This document shows, piece after piece, positions 1 through 8,865 of a stretch of 28,027 bases of DNA. Origin of the DNA: an uncultured Atopobiaceae bacterium (GTDB lineage: Bacteria > Actinomycetota > Coriobacteriia > Coriobacteriales > Atopobiaceae); contig CAKVON010000014.1 in assembly GCA_934792625.1 (NCBI GenBank), forward strand, positions 1 through 28,027, read 5' to 3'. The notes beneath the pieces are model-generated. The model made no database searches. It was not told the origin of the DNA and worked only from the letters and a program-made list of their open reading frames with translations. The position numbers were made by a program, and so were the translations under genes. Positions within the stretch are counted from its first letter, which is position 1. Every line of letters starts with the position of its first letter.

Positions 1-210
1 CGCGACGACCTCGTTGGACTCGCGCGGGACGTAGCCGAGCTTGGTGCCGCGGCGCTCGATCCTGACGGCGCGGGGGTCGTAGGGGTTGTCCGGCTCGGCA
101 ACCAGGGTCAGCTTCTTCCCAGGTTTAAGCTTCTTGAGGACGAGCGCTCCGTCCCAGTACTGGAAGCCGCGGATGTAAAAGCTGAGCATTCGACGTGACG
201 GGGTATACAT
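1..210 (-). CDS. HIRAN-domain protein, 5' part only (gene runs off the left edge)
   Basis: The minus strand reads from an ATG at 210 to the window edge: about 70 residues, open throughout. The fragment begins MYTPSRRMLSFYIRGFQYWD and continues with a lysine-rich strand, then EPDNPYDPRAVRIERRGTKL followed by GYVPRESNEVVA. The spacing of ‘PDNPYDPxAV’ and ‘LGYVPR..N’ is the signature of the HIRAN domain (HIP116/Rad5 N-terminal fold), which binds DNA ends in eukaryotic remodellers. In bacteria it occurs as small stand-alone proteins or joined to nucleases and helicases. The start is supported by AAGGAG six bases upstream. A second in-frame Met is at codon 8. Whether this is a stand-alone HIRAN protein or the N-terminus of something larger cannot be seen, so its function here is unknown. 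Confidence 0.75.
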   Translation of the reverse strand, partial: MYTPSRRMLSFYIRGFQYWDGALVLKKLKPGKKLTLVAEPDNPYDPRAVRIERRGTKLGYVPRESNEVVA

Positions 211-322
211 ATCCCACTCCTTAGCGATTGTGGACGGGCCTTTGCCCCTCTCGTTAGCGCTAATGTAATCTGGTGCGTGGACACTATTTGGGACTCGCGT
301 CTCGGGTCTATGCTTCTCCTGG

Positions 323-337
323 GTGCACTTCTCGGTA
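323..337 (+). repeat. Recurrent CACTTCTCGG element, copy 1
   Basis: The sequence GTGCACTTCTCGGTA matches the element abutting stop codons at 1003 and 20126 over CACTTCTCGG. This copy lies in a noncoding divergent region rather than directly after a stop codon. Confidence 0.5.
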
Positions 338-385
338 GGGGTATTTGGTCGAGAGGTTGCGAGTTGGGCGTGTGACACAGGGCAG

Positions 386-400
386 CTTGGGGTACCCAAG
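386..400. promoter_or_regulatory. Inverted repeat CTTGGG-N3-CCCAAG, possible operator
   Basis: A perfect 6-3-6 dyad is centred about 60 bp upstream of the preferred ATG of the membrane protein. Its size and position suit a dimeric repressor site. No T-run follows, so it is unlikely to be a terminator. The function is inferred from position only. Confidence 0.3.
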
Positions 401-451
401 AGATATTGAATCGACTTGATCCGGGCTGTTTTCCGGCGGAATGGGGGACGA

Positions 452-1003
452 ATGAGCGAGGGTAAGGGCAGGATTGCCGACCTGGTGGTCCTATCGGAGT
501 TGCTTTCCAACTCGCGCGGCGATCTGGACACGCGTGTGACGACTATGACGGCACATATCGGACATCTTGTGCTTGGCAACGTTGCCGTTGTCGCAATTAG
601 CGCCGTTGTTTTGCCCGTCCTTTCGTATGATTCGCCGTTCTTTTGGGCGAGCGTTACGTTGCGTGCGCTTGCGGTTGGCGTCGTGCTGCTGTGTGTGGGC
701 TCGACCGCGGTCTCCCTTGTTGCGGGGATGCGACTCAGGTCGCTGAGGGGTGTTGCCACGTGGAGCCCGGGCGGCTCGCTCGATTCGATGGCTGCGGCCG
801 CCGACGAGGCCGCGGTGGTTCGCAGGTGCATCGACGAGCAGCGTGAGATAGTTCGCAAGGGGTCCGAGGTGGCTGACAATGCCTTCCATCTGCTGGTCAT
901 TGCCGACGGGTTGTTCATGGGCGCCATGCTTGTCGCGGTCGTCGCAATGGTTCTCGGGTTCGTGCTAAGCATTATCAATGATCTTGCCATCTGCTGCTAC
1001 TAG
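452..1003 (+). CDS. Small integral membrane protein with three predicted helices, family not recognised
   Basis: The product is 183 residues from the ATG at 452, preceded by GGGGGA. An upstream in-frame TTG at 416 would add 12 residues but has no better ribosome-binding site. A short soluble N-terminus leads into hydrophobic segments at about residues 37-58 and 67-92. A charged, probably helical stretch follows (about 112-145, rich in A/D/E/R), then a third hydrophobic segment at about 153-177, ending IINDLAICCY. This two-helix, soluble helix, one-helix topology is superficially like the membrane parts of Pycsar (DUF5706) or SLATT effectors, but I see no diagnostic motif and no nucleotide cyclase beside it, so that is only a hypothesis. 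Codon use is less GC3-biased than in the rest of the window (many gtt, ttt, att), which suggests an accessory or acquired gene. A copy of the recurrent element abuts the stop codon. Confidence 0.7.
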   Translation: MSEGKGRIADLVVLSELLSNSRGDLDTRVTTMTAHIGHLVLGNVAVVAISAVVLPVLSYDSPFFWASVTLRALAVGVVLLCVGSTAVSLVAGMRLRSLRGVATWSPGGSLDSMAAAADEAAVVRRCIDEQREIVRKGSEVADNAFHLLVIADGLFMGAMLVAVVAMVLGFVLSIINDLAICCY

Positions 1004-1016
1004 GCACTTCTCGGCA
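1003..1016 (+). repeat. Recurrent CACTTCTCGGCA element, copy 2, abutting a stop codon
   Basis: The sequence GGCACTTCTCGGCA begins on the last base of the TAG stop of the membrane-protein gene. The 16 bases TAGGCACTTCTCGGCA are identical to those at the end of groES (20124-20139), although the genes are unrelated. Confidence 0.6.
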
Positions 1017-1122
1017 AGGTCGGTAATGCGCGGTGCGCAGGGGGCGTGACGCCTGCTTTGATGCGAGCGTTCGCAAGGGCGTTTGCGGGGCCATGTGCCT
1101 TCGGATGACGATGGGAGTTGCG

Positions 1123-2082
1123 ATGGGCGAAATACTCGCCGACGAGAAGGACCGTGTCGCCGATGCGGCCGCCGTGGGTGCCGCCCTTGCGGGCACGGCT
1201 GGCACGGGCACCGCGTTGGTGCTTGAGGGCGGCGGCTACCGCGGCGTGTTTACCGCGGGCGTGCTCGACGTGCTTATGGAGAAGGGCCTGACGGGGTTTG
1301 ATAGCGTCTGGGGTACCTCGGCGGGCGCGCTCAATGCGGTGACGTTCCGCGCACGGCAGATCGGTCGATACATTCGCGTGGTGCTCGCGTTTCGCGACGA
1401 CAGTCGCATGATGTCGGTGATGTCGCTTGCCAAGACGGGTTCCATTGCGGGCAATGACTTCTTGTACCACGAGGTGCAGGAACGCCTGGACCCGCTCGAT
1501 GTCGAGACCTTCAACTCGGGCACCACGCCCGTATGGGCCTGCGCGACCGATGTCACGTTTGGCACGCCTGCCTACCTGCCGATCCGCAGGATGCCCGACG
1601 ATATGGACAAGATCATCGCGTCGGCGTCGCTGCCCATGCTGTCCGAGATCGTCGAGGTTGACGGCAGGCGGTACCTGGACGGTGGCACGGCGGACTCTGT
1701 CCCCGTTGAGACGGCTCTTGGGTTGGAGGGATTCGCCCGTCCCGAGGGCGCGGGAGGCCCTGCCTCGCACGCGCTGGTCGTCCTGACGCAGCCGCGCGAC
1801 TACCGCAAGGAGTCGGCGGGCACCCTCATGCCCGTCGCCCGCAGGCAGTACGCGAACAAGCCGTACTACCTGGAGGCCCTCGAGACGCGCCCTGAGCGCT
1901 ACAACGCGCAGCGCGAGCGGATCTTCTCGCTCGAGAAGCAGGGCAGGGTGACGGTCGTCGCACCGCCCGAGCCGCTTGGCATCCCCACCACCGGCGGGTC
2001 GGGCGAGGTCCTGCTGCGCGCCTATCTCATGGGGCGCAGCGAGGCCGAGAAGACCCTGTCGCAGATCGAGAAATTGCTTTAG
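1123..2082 (+). CDS. Patatin-like phospholipase / acyl hydrolase
   Basis: This is a predicted serine acyl hydrolase of the patatin family, acting on phospholipids or related lipids through a Ser-Asp dyad. From the ATG at 1123 the protein has 319 residues. The glycine-rich oxyanion loop is EGGGYRG (about 35-41), the nucleophile motif GTSAG places Ser at 66, and the catalytic Asp lies in LDGG at about 186. The C-terminal third matches the bacterial YjjU/RssA-like subgroup (YYLEALETRPERYN, then EKQGRVTVVAPPEP). No signal peptide is seen, so it is probably cytoplasmic. The start is uncertain: the frame is open from a GTG at 1033, with ATGs at 1093, 1105, 1111 and 1123. I chose 1123 because GGGAG lies 5 bases upstream. 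It stands alone between two noncoding gaps, and its physiological substrate is unknown. Confidence 0.88.
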   Translation: MGEILADEKDRVADAAAVGAALAGTAGTGTALVLEGGGYRGVFTAGVLDVLMEKGLTGFDSVWGTSAGALNAVTFRARQIGRYIRVVLAFRDDSRMMSVMSLAKTGSIAGNDFLYHEVQERLDPLDVETFNSGTTPVWACATDVTFGTPAYLPIRRMPDDMDKIIASASLPMLSEIVEVDGRRYLDGGTADSVPVETALGLEGFARPEGAGGPASHALVVLTQPRDYRKESAGTLMPVARRQYANKPYYLEALETRPERYNAQRERIFSLEKQGRVTVVAPPEPLGIPTTGGSGEVLLRAYLMGRSEAEKTLSQIEKLL

Positions 2083-2088
2083 AAAAAA

Positions 2089-2126
2089 GGCGACCGTCGT
2101 GGCCACCCCGGCTGCGGCGGTCGTTC
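2089..2126 (+). terminator. Possible terminator after the patatin-like gene
   Basis: Arms CGACCG (2091-2096) and CGGTCG (2118-2123) pair, with an inner GGCC/GGC pairing around a CACCC loop. Only TTCT follows, so the U-tract is weak. Confidence 0.4.
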
Positions 2127-2203
2127 TAGCATTGTCGTTGATGCACGTGTGGAAGCGAGTTTGCGGGCGGCCGCGCGACGGACGCCTGGGACGGGAGGAC
2201 CTG

Positions 2204-3901
2204 ATGAAGCTCGTGGTCGTTGGTGGCGTCGCGGGCGGCGCGTCTGCCGCCGCGCGCGTGAGGCGCCTGGACGCGCATGCCAGAATCGTCGTGTTGGAGC
2301 GAGGCGAGCACGTCTCCTTCTCCAACTGCGCGCTGCCGTACCACCTGGGTGGCGTCGTGCCCAGCAGCGACAGCCTGGTATTGATGACGCCCGAGAAGTT
2401 CAAGAGGCAGCACGACATCGAGGTTCGCGTAAAGAGCGAGGTCGTCTCGATCGATCGCGAGGCCAAGACCGTTCGCGTGCGCGACCTGACTACGGGTGAC
2501 GAGTACGACGAGCCTTACGATAAGCTGGTTCTCTCCCCGGGTGCCGCGCCGATCGTGCCGCCCATCCCGGGGGCAGACGCCGACAGCGTCTTCACGGTGC
2601 GTAATGTGACCGACATTCGCGCGCTCAAGTCGTACGTCGACCGCGAGGACGTCCGTAGCGTGTGCGTGGTCGGCGGCGGCTTCGTGGGCATCGAGGTCGC
2701 GGAGAACCTCGTGCGCGCTGGCAAGCGGGTTGCCGTGGTCGAGGGTCGTGACCAGATCCTGCAGCCGTTCGACTACGACATGGTCCAGACCTTGCACAAG
2801 GAGCTTGACGACAACGGCGTCGAGCTGCACGTCTCCACCACGGTGACCTCTATCGAGAAGGGCCTTGTGCGGGCTGCGGGCCCTGCTGGCGAGGTCGAGG
2901 TCGCGGCGGACGCCGTCGTCATGGCGGTCGGCGTGGCCCCCGAGACCGAGCTCGCCGCCGACGCCGGGCTTACCATCGGGCAGGCGCGCGGCATCGAGGT
3001 CGACGCCAACTGGCGCACGAGCGACCCCGACATCTACGCGGTGGGCGACGCGGTCCAGACCTACGACGCGCTGGCCCACAGGCCGAGCCGACTGGCGTTG
3101 GCCGGTCCTGCCCAGCGCGAGGCCCGCGCCGCCGCCGACCACATGTACGGCGTGGCCGACCGCAATCGTGGCTTCATCGGGTCGTCATGCATCCAGGTCT
3201 TCTCGCAAAACGCGGCCTGCACGGGCCTGTCCGAGCGTGCCGCACGCGATGCCGGCTACGAGTGCGACTCGGTGCTGGTCTACCCGTCCGACAAGGTCGG
3301 TCTGATGCCCGATAGCAACTACCTGGGCTTCAAGCTCGTCTACGAGGTTCCCACCGGCAAGCTGCTGGGCGCCCAGGCGATCGGCGTCGGCAACGCCGTG
3401 CAGCGCGTCGACGTGGTGGCCGCCCTGCTGGGCATGGGTGGGACCCTCGAGGACCTGCGCGACTGCGAGCTGTGCTACTCACCCGTGTACGGGACCGCCA
3501 AGGACGTCGTCAACTTCGCGGCCATGGTGGCGCTCAACATCGTGGGCGGCCGCTTCTGCCAGGTCCACGTTGACGAGGTTCGCGGGCTTGTCGAGAAGGG
3601 CGCCTACATCGTCGACGTCCGCGAACCGGACGAGTACGCGGCCGGCCACCTCAACGGCGCGCACAACGTGCCCCTGTCGCAGCTGTCCGAGCGCATGGGC
3701 GAGATCCCGCGCGACGTGCCAGTGTACCTGCACTGCCGCTCGAGCCAGCGCAGCTACTACGCCATCTGCAGGCTGCAGGGCATGGGTTGGCGCAACGTCA
3801 CCAACATCAGCGGCTCGTTCCTGGGGATCAGCCTGTACGAGTACTTCAACGACAAGACGATGGGTCGCGAGCCCATCATGGACGCATACAACTTCGACTG
3901 A
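2204..3901 (+). CDS. CoA-disulfide reductase / NADH-oxidase-type flavoprotein fused to a rhodanese domain
   Basis: The protein has 565 residues from the ATG at 2204 (GGGAGGA five bases upstream). An FAD-binding GGVAGG fold opens it (7-12), followed by SFSNCALPY with the redox Cys at 42, the single active-site cysteine typical of CoA-disulfide reductases and NADH oxidases of the pyridine nucleotide-disulfide oxidoreductase family. The NAD(P)H fold GGGFVGIEVAE lies at about 155. The C-terminal ~100 residues are a rhodanese domain (VDVREPDEYAAGH) with the active-site loop CRSSQRS, Cys about 511. Fused reductase-rhodanese proteins are known to reduce CoA disulfide or CoA persulfide/polysulfide with NAD(P)H; the exact substrate cannot be read from sequence. 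The next gene, 30 bp downstream, encodes another cysteine-rich redox protein, suggesting a thiol or sulfane-sulfur operon. Confidence 0.9.
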   Translation: MKLVVVGGVAGGASAAARVRRLDAHARIVVLERGEHVSFSNCALPYHLGGVVPSSDSLVLMTPEKFKRQHDIEVRVKSEVVSIDREAKTVRVRDLTTGDEYDEPYDKLVLSPGAAPIVPPIPGADADSVFTVRNVTDIRALKSYVDREDVRSVCVVGGGFVGIEVAENLVRAGKRVAVVEGRDQILQPFDYDMVQTLHKELDDNGVELHVSTTVTSIEKGLVRAAGPAGEVEVAADAVVMAVGVAPETELAADAGLTIGQARGIEVDANWRTSDPDIYAVGDAVQTYDALAHRPSRLALAGPAQREARAAADHMYGVADRNRGFIGSSCIQVFSQNAACTGLSERAARDAGYECDSVLVYPSDKVGLMPDSNYLGFKLVYEVPTGKLLGAQAIGVGNAVQRVDVVAALLGMGGTLEDLRDCELCYSPVYGTAKDVVNFAAMVALNIVGGRFCQVHVDEVRGLVEKGAYIVDVREPDEYAAGHLNGAHNVPLSQLSERMGEIPRDVPVYLHCRSSQRSYYAICRLQGMGWRNVTNISGSFLGISLYEYFNDKTMGREPIMDAYNFD

Positions 3902-3931
3902 CGCGTCGCGCGCCAAGGGAGAGGGGAAATC

Positions 3932-4384
3932 ATGGCAGAGAAACTCACCGAGGACTACGCGAACAAGATGATGGAGGATGGCTTCCACTGCTCGCAGTGC
4001 GTGATGGAACACGCGGCTCCCGCCCTGGGGCTGGACCGCGACGCCGCCGTGCGCATGGTCGCCGGCCTTGGTGGCGGCCTGTTCCGCGGCGAGGTCTGTG
4101 GCGCGGTCAACGCCGCCGCGGTGGCCCTGGGCGTCGCGTACGGCTTCGACCAGGCAGACCCTGGCGAGAAGGACGAGCTGCTCAAGGCCAAGATCCACGA
4201 GCTGGAGGAGCGCTTCATGGCGGAGCACGGCACCCTGTCCTGCAGGGAGCTCTTGGGTGGCTACGACTGCCTGCGCGACGAGGACGACCAGCCCGACTGC
4301 GACCGCGAGGACCCGTGGATGTATTGCGGAAAGTATTGCGAGACGGCGGCTGCGATCCTCGACGACCTTCTCCCCAGGGAGTAG
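3932..4384 (+). CDS. C_GCAxxG_C_C family putative redox-active protein
   Basis: The product has 150 residues, with a strong GGAGAGGGG ribosome-binding site a few bases upstream of the ATG. It matches the small ‘C_GCAxxG_C_C’ family: an N-terminal helix with Cys 20 and 23 (FHCSQCVM), a glycine-rich GLGGGLFRGEVCGAV segment with Cys 56, a later LSCRELLGGYDC pair, and a C-terminal YCGKYCETAAAIL helix. The usual Gly after CGAxx is Ala here (CGAVNAAAVALG). The conserved cysteines suggest a metal or Fe-S cluster or thiol chemistry, but the family has no established reaction. It sits 30 bp behind the CoA-disulfide-reductase-type gene and is followed by a terminator hairpin, so the two probably form an operon. 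Confidence 0.85.
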   Translation: MAEKLTEDYANKMMEDGFHCSQCVMEHAAPALGLDRDAAVRMVAGLGGGLFRGEVCGAVNAAAVALGVAYGFDQADPGEKDELLKAKIHELEERFMAEHGTLSCRELLGGYDCLRDEDDQPDCDREDPWMYCGKYCETAAAILDDLLPRE

Positions 4385-4416
4385 GTCGGCAGGGGCGGCG
4401 AGACTCGATCGGTCGC

Positions 4417-4457
4417 GGGCTGGCATGTCCTCGGGGGCATGCCGGCCCTTTGCGTGC
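4417..4457 (+). terminator. Intrinsic terminator closing the redox operon
   Basis: GGGCTGGCATG (4417-4427) pairs with CATGCCGGCCC (4438-4448) through one G-U wobble around a 10-nt loop. It is followed by TTTGCGT, and lies 32 bp after the stop of the C_GCAxxG gene. Confidence 0.7.
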
Positions 4458-4515
4458 AGGCATCGTGAAGATGGGGATTCTCGCACGTCACGACCACAAA
4501 GCGTCTTGTGTGGTG

Positions 4516-4521
4516 TACACT
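4516..4521 (+). promoter_or_regulatory. Candidate -10 box of the rplM-rpsI promoter
   Basis: TACACT lies in GTGTACAC just after the preceding terminator, giving a leader of about 95 nt before rplM. No good -35 hexamer lies 16-18 bp upstream (ACCACA region), so the assignment rests on the -10 and on position. Confidence 0.35.
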
Positions 4522-4527
4522 TTGAAA

Positions 4528-4572
4528 GCTTTGTTTCTCAGAGCCCCGTAATCTCTGAAATAGACAAACAGC
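4528..4572 (+). promoter_or_regulatory. Structured leader upstream of rplM, candidate ribosomal-protein leader
   Basis: Three nested helices can form: GCT 4528-4530 with AGC 4570-4572, TTGT 4531-4534 with ACAA 4564-4567, and TCAGAG 4538-4543 with CTCTGA 4553-4558. The internal loop is asymmetric (TTC opposite AATAG) and the terminal loop is CCCCGTAAT. The element lies between the candidate -10 and the rplM start and has no T-run, so it is not a terminator. Autoregulatory L13/S9 leaders are known in Firmicutes; a role here is inference. Confidence 0.4.
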
Positions 4573-4621
4573 GTGGTCGCTCGTCCAGGGGTGGCCAACG
4601 AAAGCAAGTTGGAGGAGTCAA

Positions 4622-5062
4622 GTGAACAAGTCGACTCGTTACGCCAAGCCCGGCGAGATCGAGCGCAACTGGGTGCTCGTCGACGCCGACGGCGCCACCC
4701 TCGGCCGTCTTGCGACCCAGGTCGCCATGATCCTGCGTGGCAAGAACAAGCCGCAGTACACCCCGCACACCGACACCGGTGACTTCGTCGTGGTCGTCAA
4801 CGCCGACAAGGTCGTTCTGACCGGCGTCAAGGCCGATCACAAGGAGTACTGGCGTTACTCCGGTTGGCTCGGCGGCCTGAAGAAGGAGTCCTTCAAGGAG
4901 GCCATGGCCAAGCACCCCGAGCGCGTCATCGAGCACGCCGTCAAGGGCATGCTCCCCAAGACGACCCTCGGCCGTCAGCAGTTCCACAAGCTGCACGTGT
5001 ACGCTGGTCCCGAGCACCCGCACACCGCTCAGAACCCCACCAAGATCGATCTGGAGGCTTAA
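4622..5062 (+). CDS. rplM: 50S ribosomal protein L13 (uL13)
   Basis: The 146-residue protein, of normal length, binds 23S rRNA early in assembly of the large subunit. Recognisable stretches are [18 protein letters not shown] near the N-terminus, [19 protein letters not shown], the central [14 protein letters not shown], and [20 protein letters not shown] with the closing [11 protein letters not shown]. The start is a GTG with GGAGGAG five bases upstream. rpsI follows after 3 bp, the usual conserved rplM-rpsI pair, probably transcribed from the promoter and structured leader just upstream. Confidence 0.98.
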   Translation: MNKSTRYAKPGEIERNWVLVDADGATLGRLATQVAMILRGKNKPQYTPHTDTGDFVVVVNADKVVLTGVKADHKEYWRYSGWLGGLKKESFKEAMAKHPERVIEHAVKGMLPKTTLGRQQFHKLHVYAGPEHPHTAQNPTKIDLEA

Positions 5063-5065
5063 ACG

Positions 5066-5461
5066 ATGGCTGACAACACCGCTGTTTACACCGGCACTGG
5101 CCGTCGCAAGGAGGCCGTCGCCCGCGTCCGTCTCGTTCCCGGCACCGGCAAGGTCACCGTCAACGGTCGTGACGCCCTCAACTACTTTGGCCGTCAGCAG
5201 CTCGTCGACAACGCTGTCGCCCCGTTCAGGGTCACCGACACCGTCGACCAGTTCGACGTCATCGCCCTGTGCGACGGCGGCGGCATCAACGGTCAGTCCG
5301 GCGCCCTGCGGCTGGGCATCTCCCGCGCCCTGCTGGAGGCCGGCGAGTACCGTGCCGACCTCAAGAAGGCCGGCTTCCTGACCCGTGACGCCCGTGCCGT
5401 CGAGCGCAAGAAGTACGGCCTGAAGAAGGCCCGTAAGCGCCCGCAGTTCTCGAAGCGCTAG
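5066..5461 (+). CDS. rpsI: 30S ribosomal protein S9 (uS9)
   Basis: The 131-residue small-subunit protein has a basic tail that reaches the P-site t[21 protein letters not shown] is the classic S9 opening, [18 protein letters not shown] the middle, and the end is the conserved [12 protein letters not shown]. Its ribosome-binding site (GGAGG) lies inside the last codons of rplM, so the two genes are translationally close. The stop codon is followed directly by a variant of the recurrent CTTCTCGGC element, then a perfect palindrome and a strong terminator. Confidence 0.98.
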   Translation: MADNTAVYTGTGRRKEAVARVRLVPGTGKVTVNGRDALNYFGRQQLVDNAVAPFRVTDTVDQFDVIALCDGGGINGQSGALRLGISRALLEAGEYRADLKKAGFLTRDARAVERKKYGLKKARKRPQFSKR

Positions 5462-5473
5462 TGCTTCTCGGCT
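5462..5473 (+). repeat. Recurrent CTTCTCGGC element, copy 3 (variant), after rpsI
   Basis: TGCTTCTCGGCT follows the rpsI stop codon immediately. Relative to CACTTCTCGGCA it has lost one base (GCTTCTC instead of GCACTTCTC), so the match is partial. Confidence 0.4.
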
Positions 5474-5486
5474 GTTACGCGTAACA
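5473..5486. other. Perfect 14-bp palindrome TGTTACGCGTAACA
   Basis: Every base is paired in the dyad, which lies between the rpsI stop and the rpsI terminator. It has no loop, so it is better suited to binding a dimeric protein than to forming an RNA hairpin. No known site is recognised. Confidence 0.4.
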
Positions 5487-5500
5487 AGAAGTTTTGTCGA

Positions 5501-5537
5501 GGGGGACTCGTCGCATGCGACGGGTCCCCCTTGCTGT
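5501..5537 (+). terminator. Intrinsic terminator of the rplM-rpsI operon
   Basis: GGGGGACTCGTCGC (5501-5514) pairs with GCGACGGGTCCCCC (5517-5530) with one G-U wobble and is followed by TTGCTGT. The stem is very stable. The candidate glmM -10 box follows at once. Confidence 0.85.
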
Positions 5538-5538
5538 G

Positions 5539-5544
5539 TACGAT
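5539..5544 (+). promoter_or_regulatory. Candidate -10 box for glmM
   Basis: TACGAT lies 60 bp before the glmM ATG, just after the rpsI terminator. The region 17 bp upstream overlaps the terminator stem and gives only a poor -35 (TGCGAC). Confidence 0.35.
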
Positions 5545-5604
5545 TGAGCGGTATTGCGATCGGGCCTCGCGCACGGTCGCCGCGACCCGCGAAAGGGGAC
5601 ACGA

Positions 5605-6945
5605 ATGAAGTACTTCGGAACCGACGGCTTCAGGGGTAGGGCCAACGAGGGCCTGAACGTGGAGCATGCCTTTAAGATCGGCCGCTACATCGGTTGGTAC
5701 TACGGCGCCAACAGGGGTCGCAAGGCCCGCGTCGTCATCGGCAAGGACACCCGCCGCTCGAGCTACATGTTCGAGAGCTCCCTCATTGCCGGCCTGGTGG
5801 CAAGCGGCGCGGACGCCTACACGCTGCACGTCATCCCGACGCCCGGCGTCAGCTACGAGACCATCGACGGCAACTTCGACTGCGGCGTCATGATCACCGC
5901 GAGCCACAACCCCTTCACCGACAACGGCATCAAGCTGGTCAACGGCAAGGGCATCAAGATGGACGAGGGCGTTCTCGAGAAGGTCGAGGACTACATCGAC
6001 GGCAAGTTCGAGGTGCCCCTGGCGACCGGCGAGGCCATCGGCCGCACGATCGACTACATGCAGGGCCGCAACCGCTACATCGCCCACCTCATCGCCAGCG
6101 CGAACTTCTCGCTCAAGGGCGTGAAGATCGGCCTCGACTGCGCCAACGGCTCCGCCTCTAGCGTCGCCAAGCCCGTCTTCGACGCCCTCGGCGCCGACGT
6201 GCGCGTCATCAACAACGCCCCCAACGGCGTCAACATCAACGTCGACTGCGGCTCGACCCACATCGAGCAGCTGCAGCGTCACGTCGTCGAGCAGGGCCTC
6301 GACGTCGGCTTTGCCTACGACGGCGACGCCGACCGCTGCCTGGCCGTCGACGAGCGCGGCCGCTTGGTGGACGGCGACCTGATCCTGTACGTGTGCGCCA
6401 AGTACCTCAACAAGCACGGCAGGCTCTCGGGCGGCACCGTGGTGCCCACGGTCATGTCCAACTACGGCCTGTTCAAGGCCCTCGACATCGCAAAGCTCTC
6501 CTACGAGACCACCGCGGTGGGCGACAAGAACGTCTCGGCCTGCATGCGCGCCAACGGCTACTCGCTCGGCGGCGAGCAGTCCGGCCACATCATCTTCGGC
6601 GACATCGAGACCACCGGCGACGGCATCATGACGAGCCTGCGCCTGATGGAGGTCATCCGAGCCGAGCGCGAGAAGCTCTCCGAGCTCATCCGCCCGGTCA
6701 AGCTCTACCCGCAGCAGCTCGTCAACGTGCGAGTCGCCGACAAGGACGCCGCCATGGAGGCGTTCGAGGTCAAGGCCGCCGTCGAGGCTGCCGAGAAGTA
6801 CCTCGAGGGCAACGGCCGCGTCCTGGTGAGGGCCAGCGGCACCGAGCCGCTCGTCCGCGTGCTGGCGGAGGCCCCCGAGGAGAGCCTGTGCGAGCAGGCC
6901 AACGCCATCGTGCTCAAGGCGCTCGAGCCGTACCGCGAGAAGTAG
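5605..6945 (+). CDS. glmM: Phosphoglucosamine mutase
   Basis: GlmM converts glucosamine-6-phosphate to glucosamine-1-phosphate, feeding UDP-GlcNAc for peptidoglycan. The 446-residue length is typical. The N-terminus FGTDGFRG, the phosphoserine loop ITASHNP with Ser 100, the magnesium loop DGDADR, the GlmM-specific sugar-binding GGEQSGH and the phosphate-binding RASGTEPLVRV are all intact. The frame is open further upstream, but the ATG at 5605 has GAAAGGGG just before it and begins the family N-terminus exactly. It lies 70 bp upstream of glmS, the enzyme that makes its substrate, so the pair probably shares transcripts. Confidence 0.97.
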   Translation: MKYFGTDGFRGRANEGLNVEHAFKIGRYIGWYYGANRGRKARVVIGKDTRRSSYMFESSLIAGLVASGADAYTLHVIPTPGVSYETIDGNFDCGVMITASHNPFTDNGIKLVNGKGIKMDEGVLEKVEDYIDGKFEVPLATGEAIGRTIDYMQGRNRYIAHLIASANFSLKGVKIGLDCANGSASSVAKPVFDALGADVRVINNAPNGVNINVDCGSTHIEQLQRHVVEQGLDVGFAYDGDADRCLAVDERGRLVDGDLILYVCAKYLNKHGRLSGGTVVPTVMSNYGLFKALDIAKLSYETTAVGDKNVSACMRANGYSLGGEQSGHIIFGDIETTGDGIMTSLRLMEVIRAEREKLSELIRPVKLYPQQLVNVRVADKDAAMEAFEVKAAVEAAEKYLEGNGRVLVRASGTEPLVRVLAEAPEESLCEQANAIVLKALEPYREK

Positions 6946-6956
6946 CGGCGCGCTGC

Positions 6957-6962
6957 TAGTAT
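6957..6962 (+). promoter_or_regulatory. Candidate -10 box for glmS
   Basis: TAGTAT lies 11 bp after the glmM stop. No -35 is evident. A GGGCGC/GCGCCC hairpin (6972-6990) follows in the presumed leader without a T-run. Confidence 0.3.
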
Positions 6963-7015
6963 GGGATGCCCGGGCGCGCCCGTGGCGCCCGACCCAAAGA
7001 GACGAGGAGGTTCCC

Positions 7016-8863
<1,848 letters not shown>

Positions 8864-8865
8864 CC

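Larger units (their letters stand above)
211..451. other. Noncoding divergent region between the HIRAN gene and the membrane-protein gene
   Basis: This stretch separates two divergently transcribed genes and is poorer in G/C than the housekeeping part of the window. It holds a 10-bp palindrome TTAGCGCTAA (254-263), one copy of the recurrent CACTTCTCGG element (323-337), and an inverted repeat CTTGGG-N3-CCCAAG (386-400) close to the start of the next gene. Candidate sigma70-like hexamers (TTGGGA 288-293, TATGCT 309-314) have a spacer of only 15 bp, so no promoter is assigned. No convincing ORF or RNA gene is seen. Confidence 0.5.

Noticed and set aside
1123..2082. CBASS-type patatin effector (CapV)
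   Set aside because: No CD-NTase gene or Cap2/Cap3 partner is nearby and the C-terminus looks like the housekeeping YjjU/RssA-like group.
6946..7015. glmS ribozyme or other riboswitch before glmS
   Set aside because: The gap is only 70 bp and shows a simple GGGCGC/GCGCCC hairpin, not the ribozyme core.
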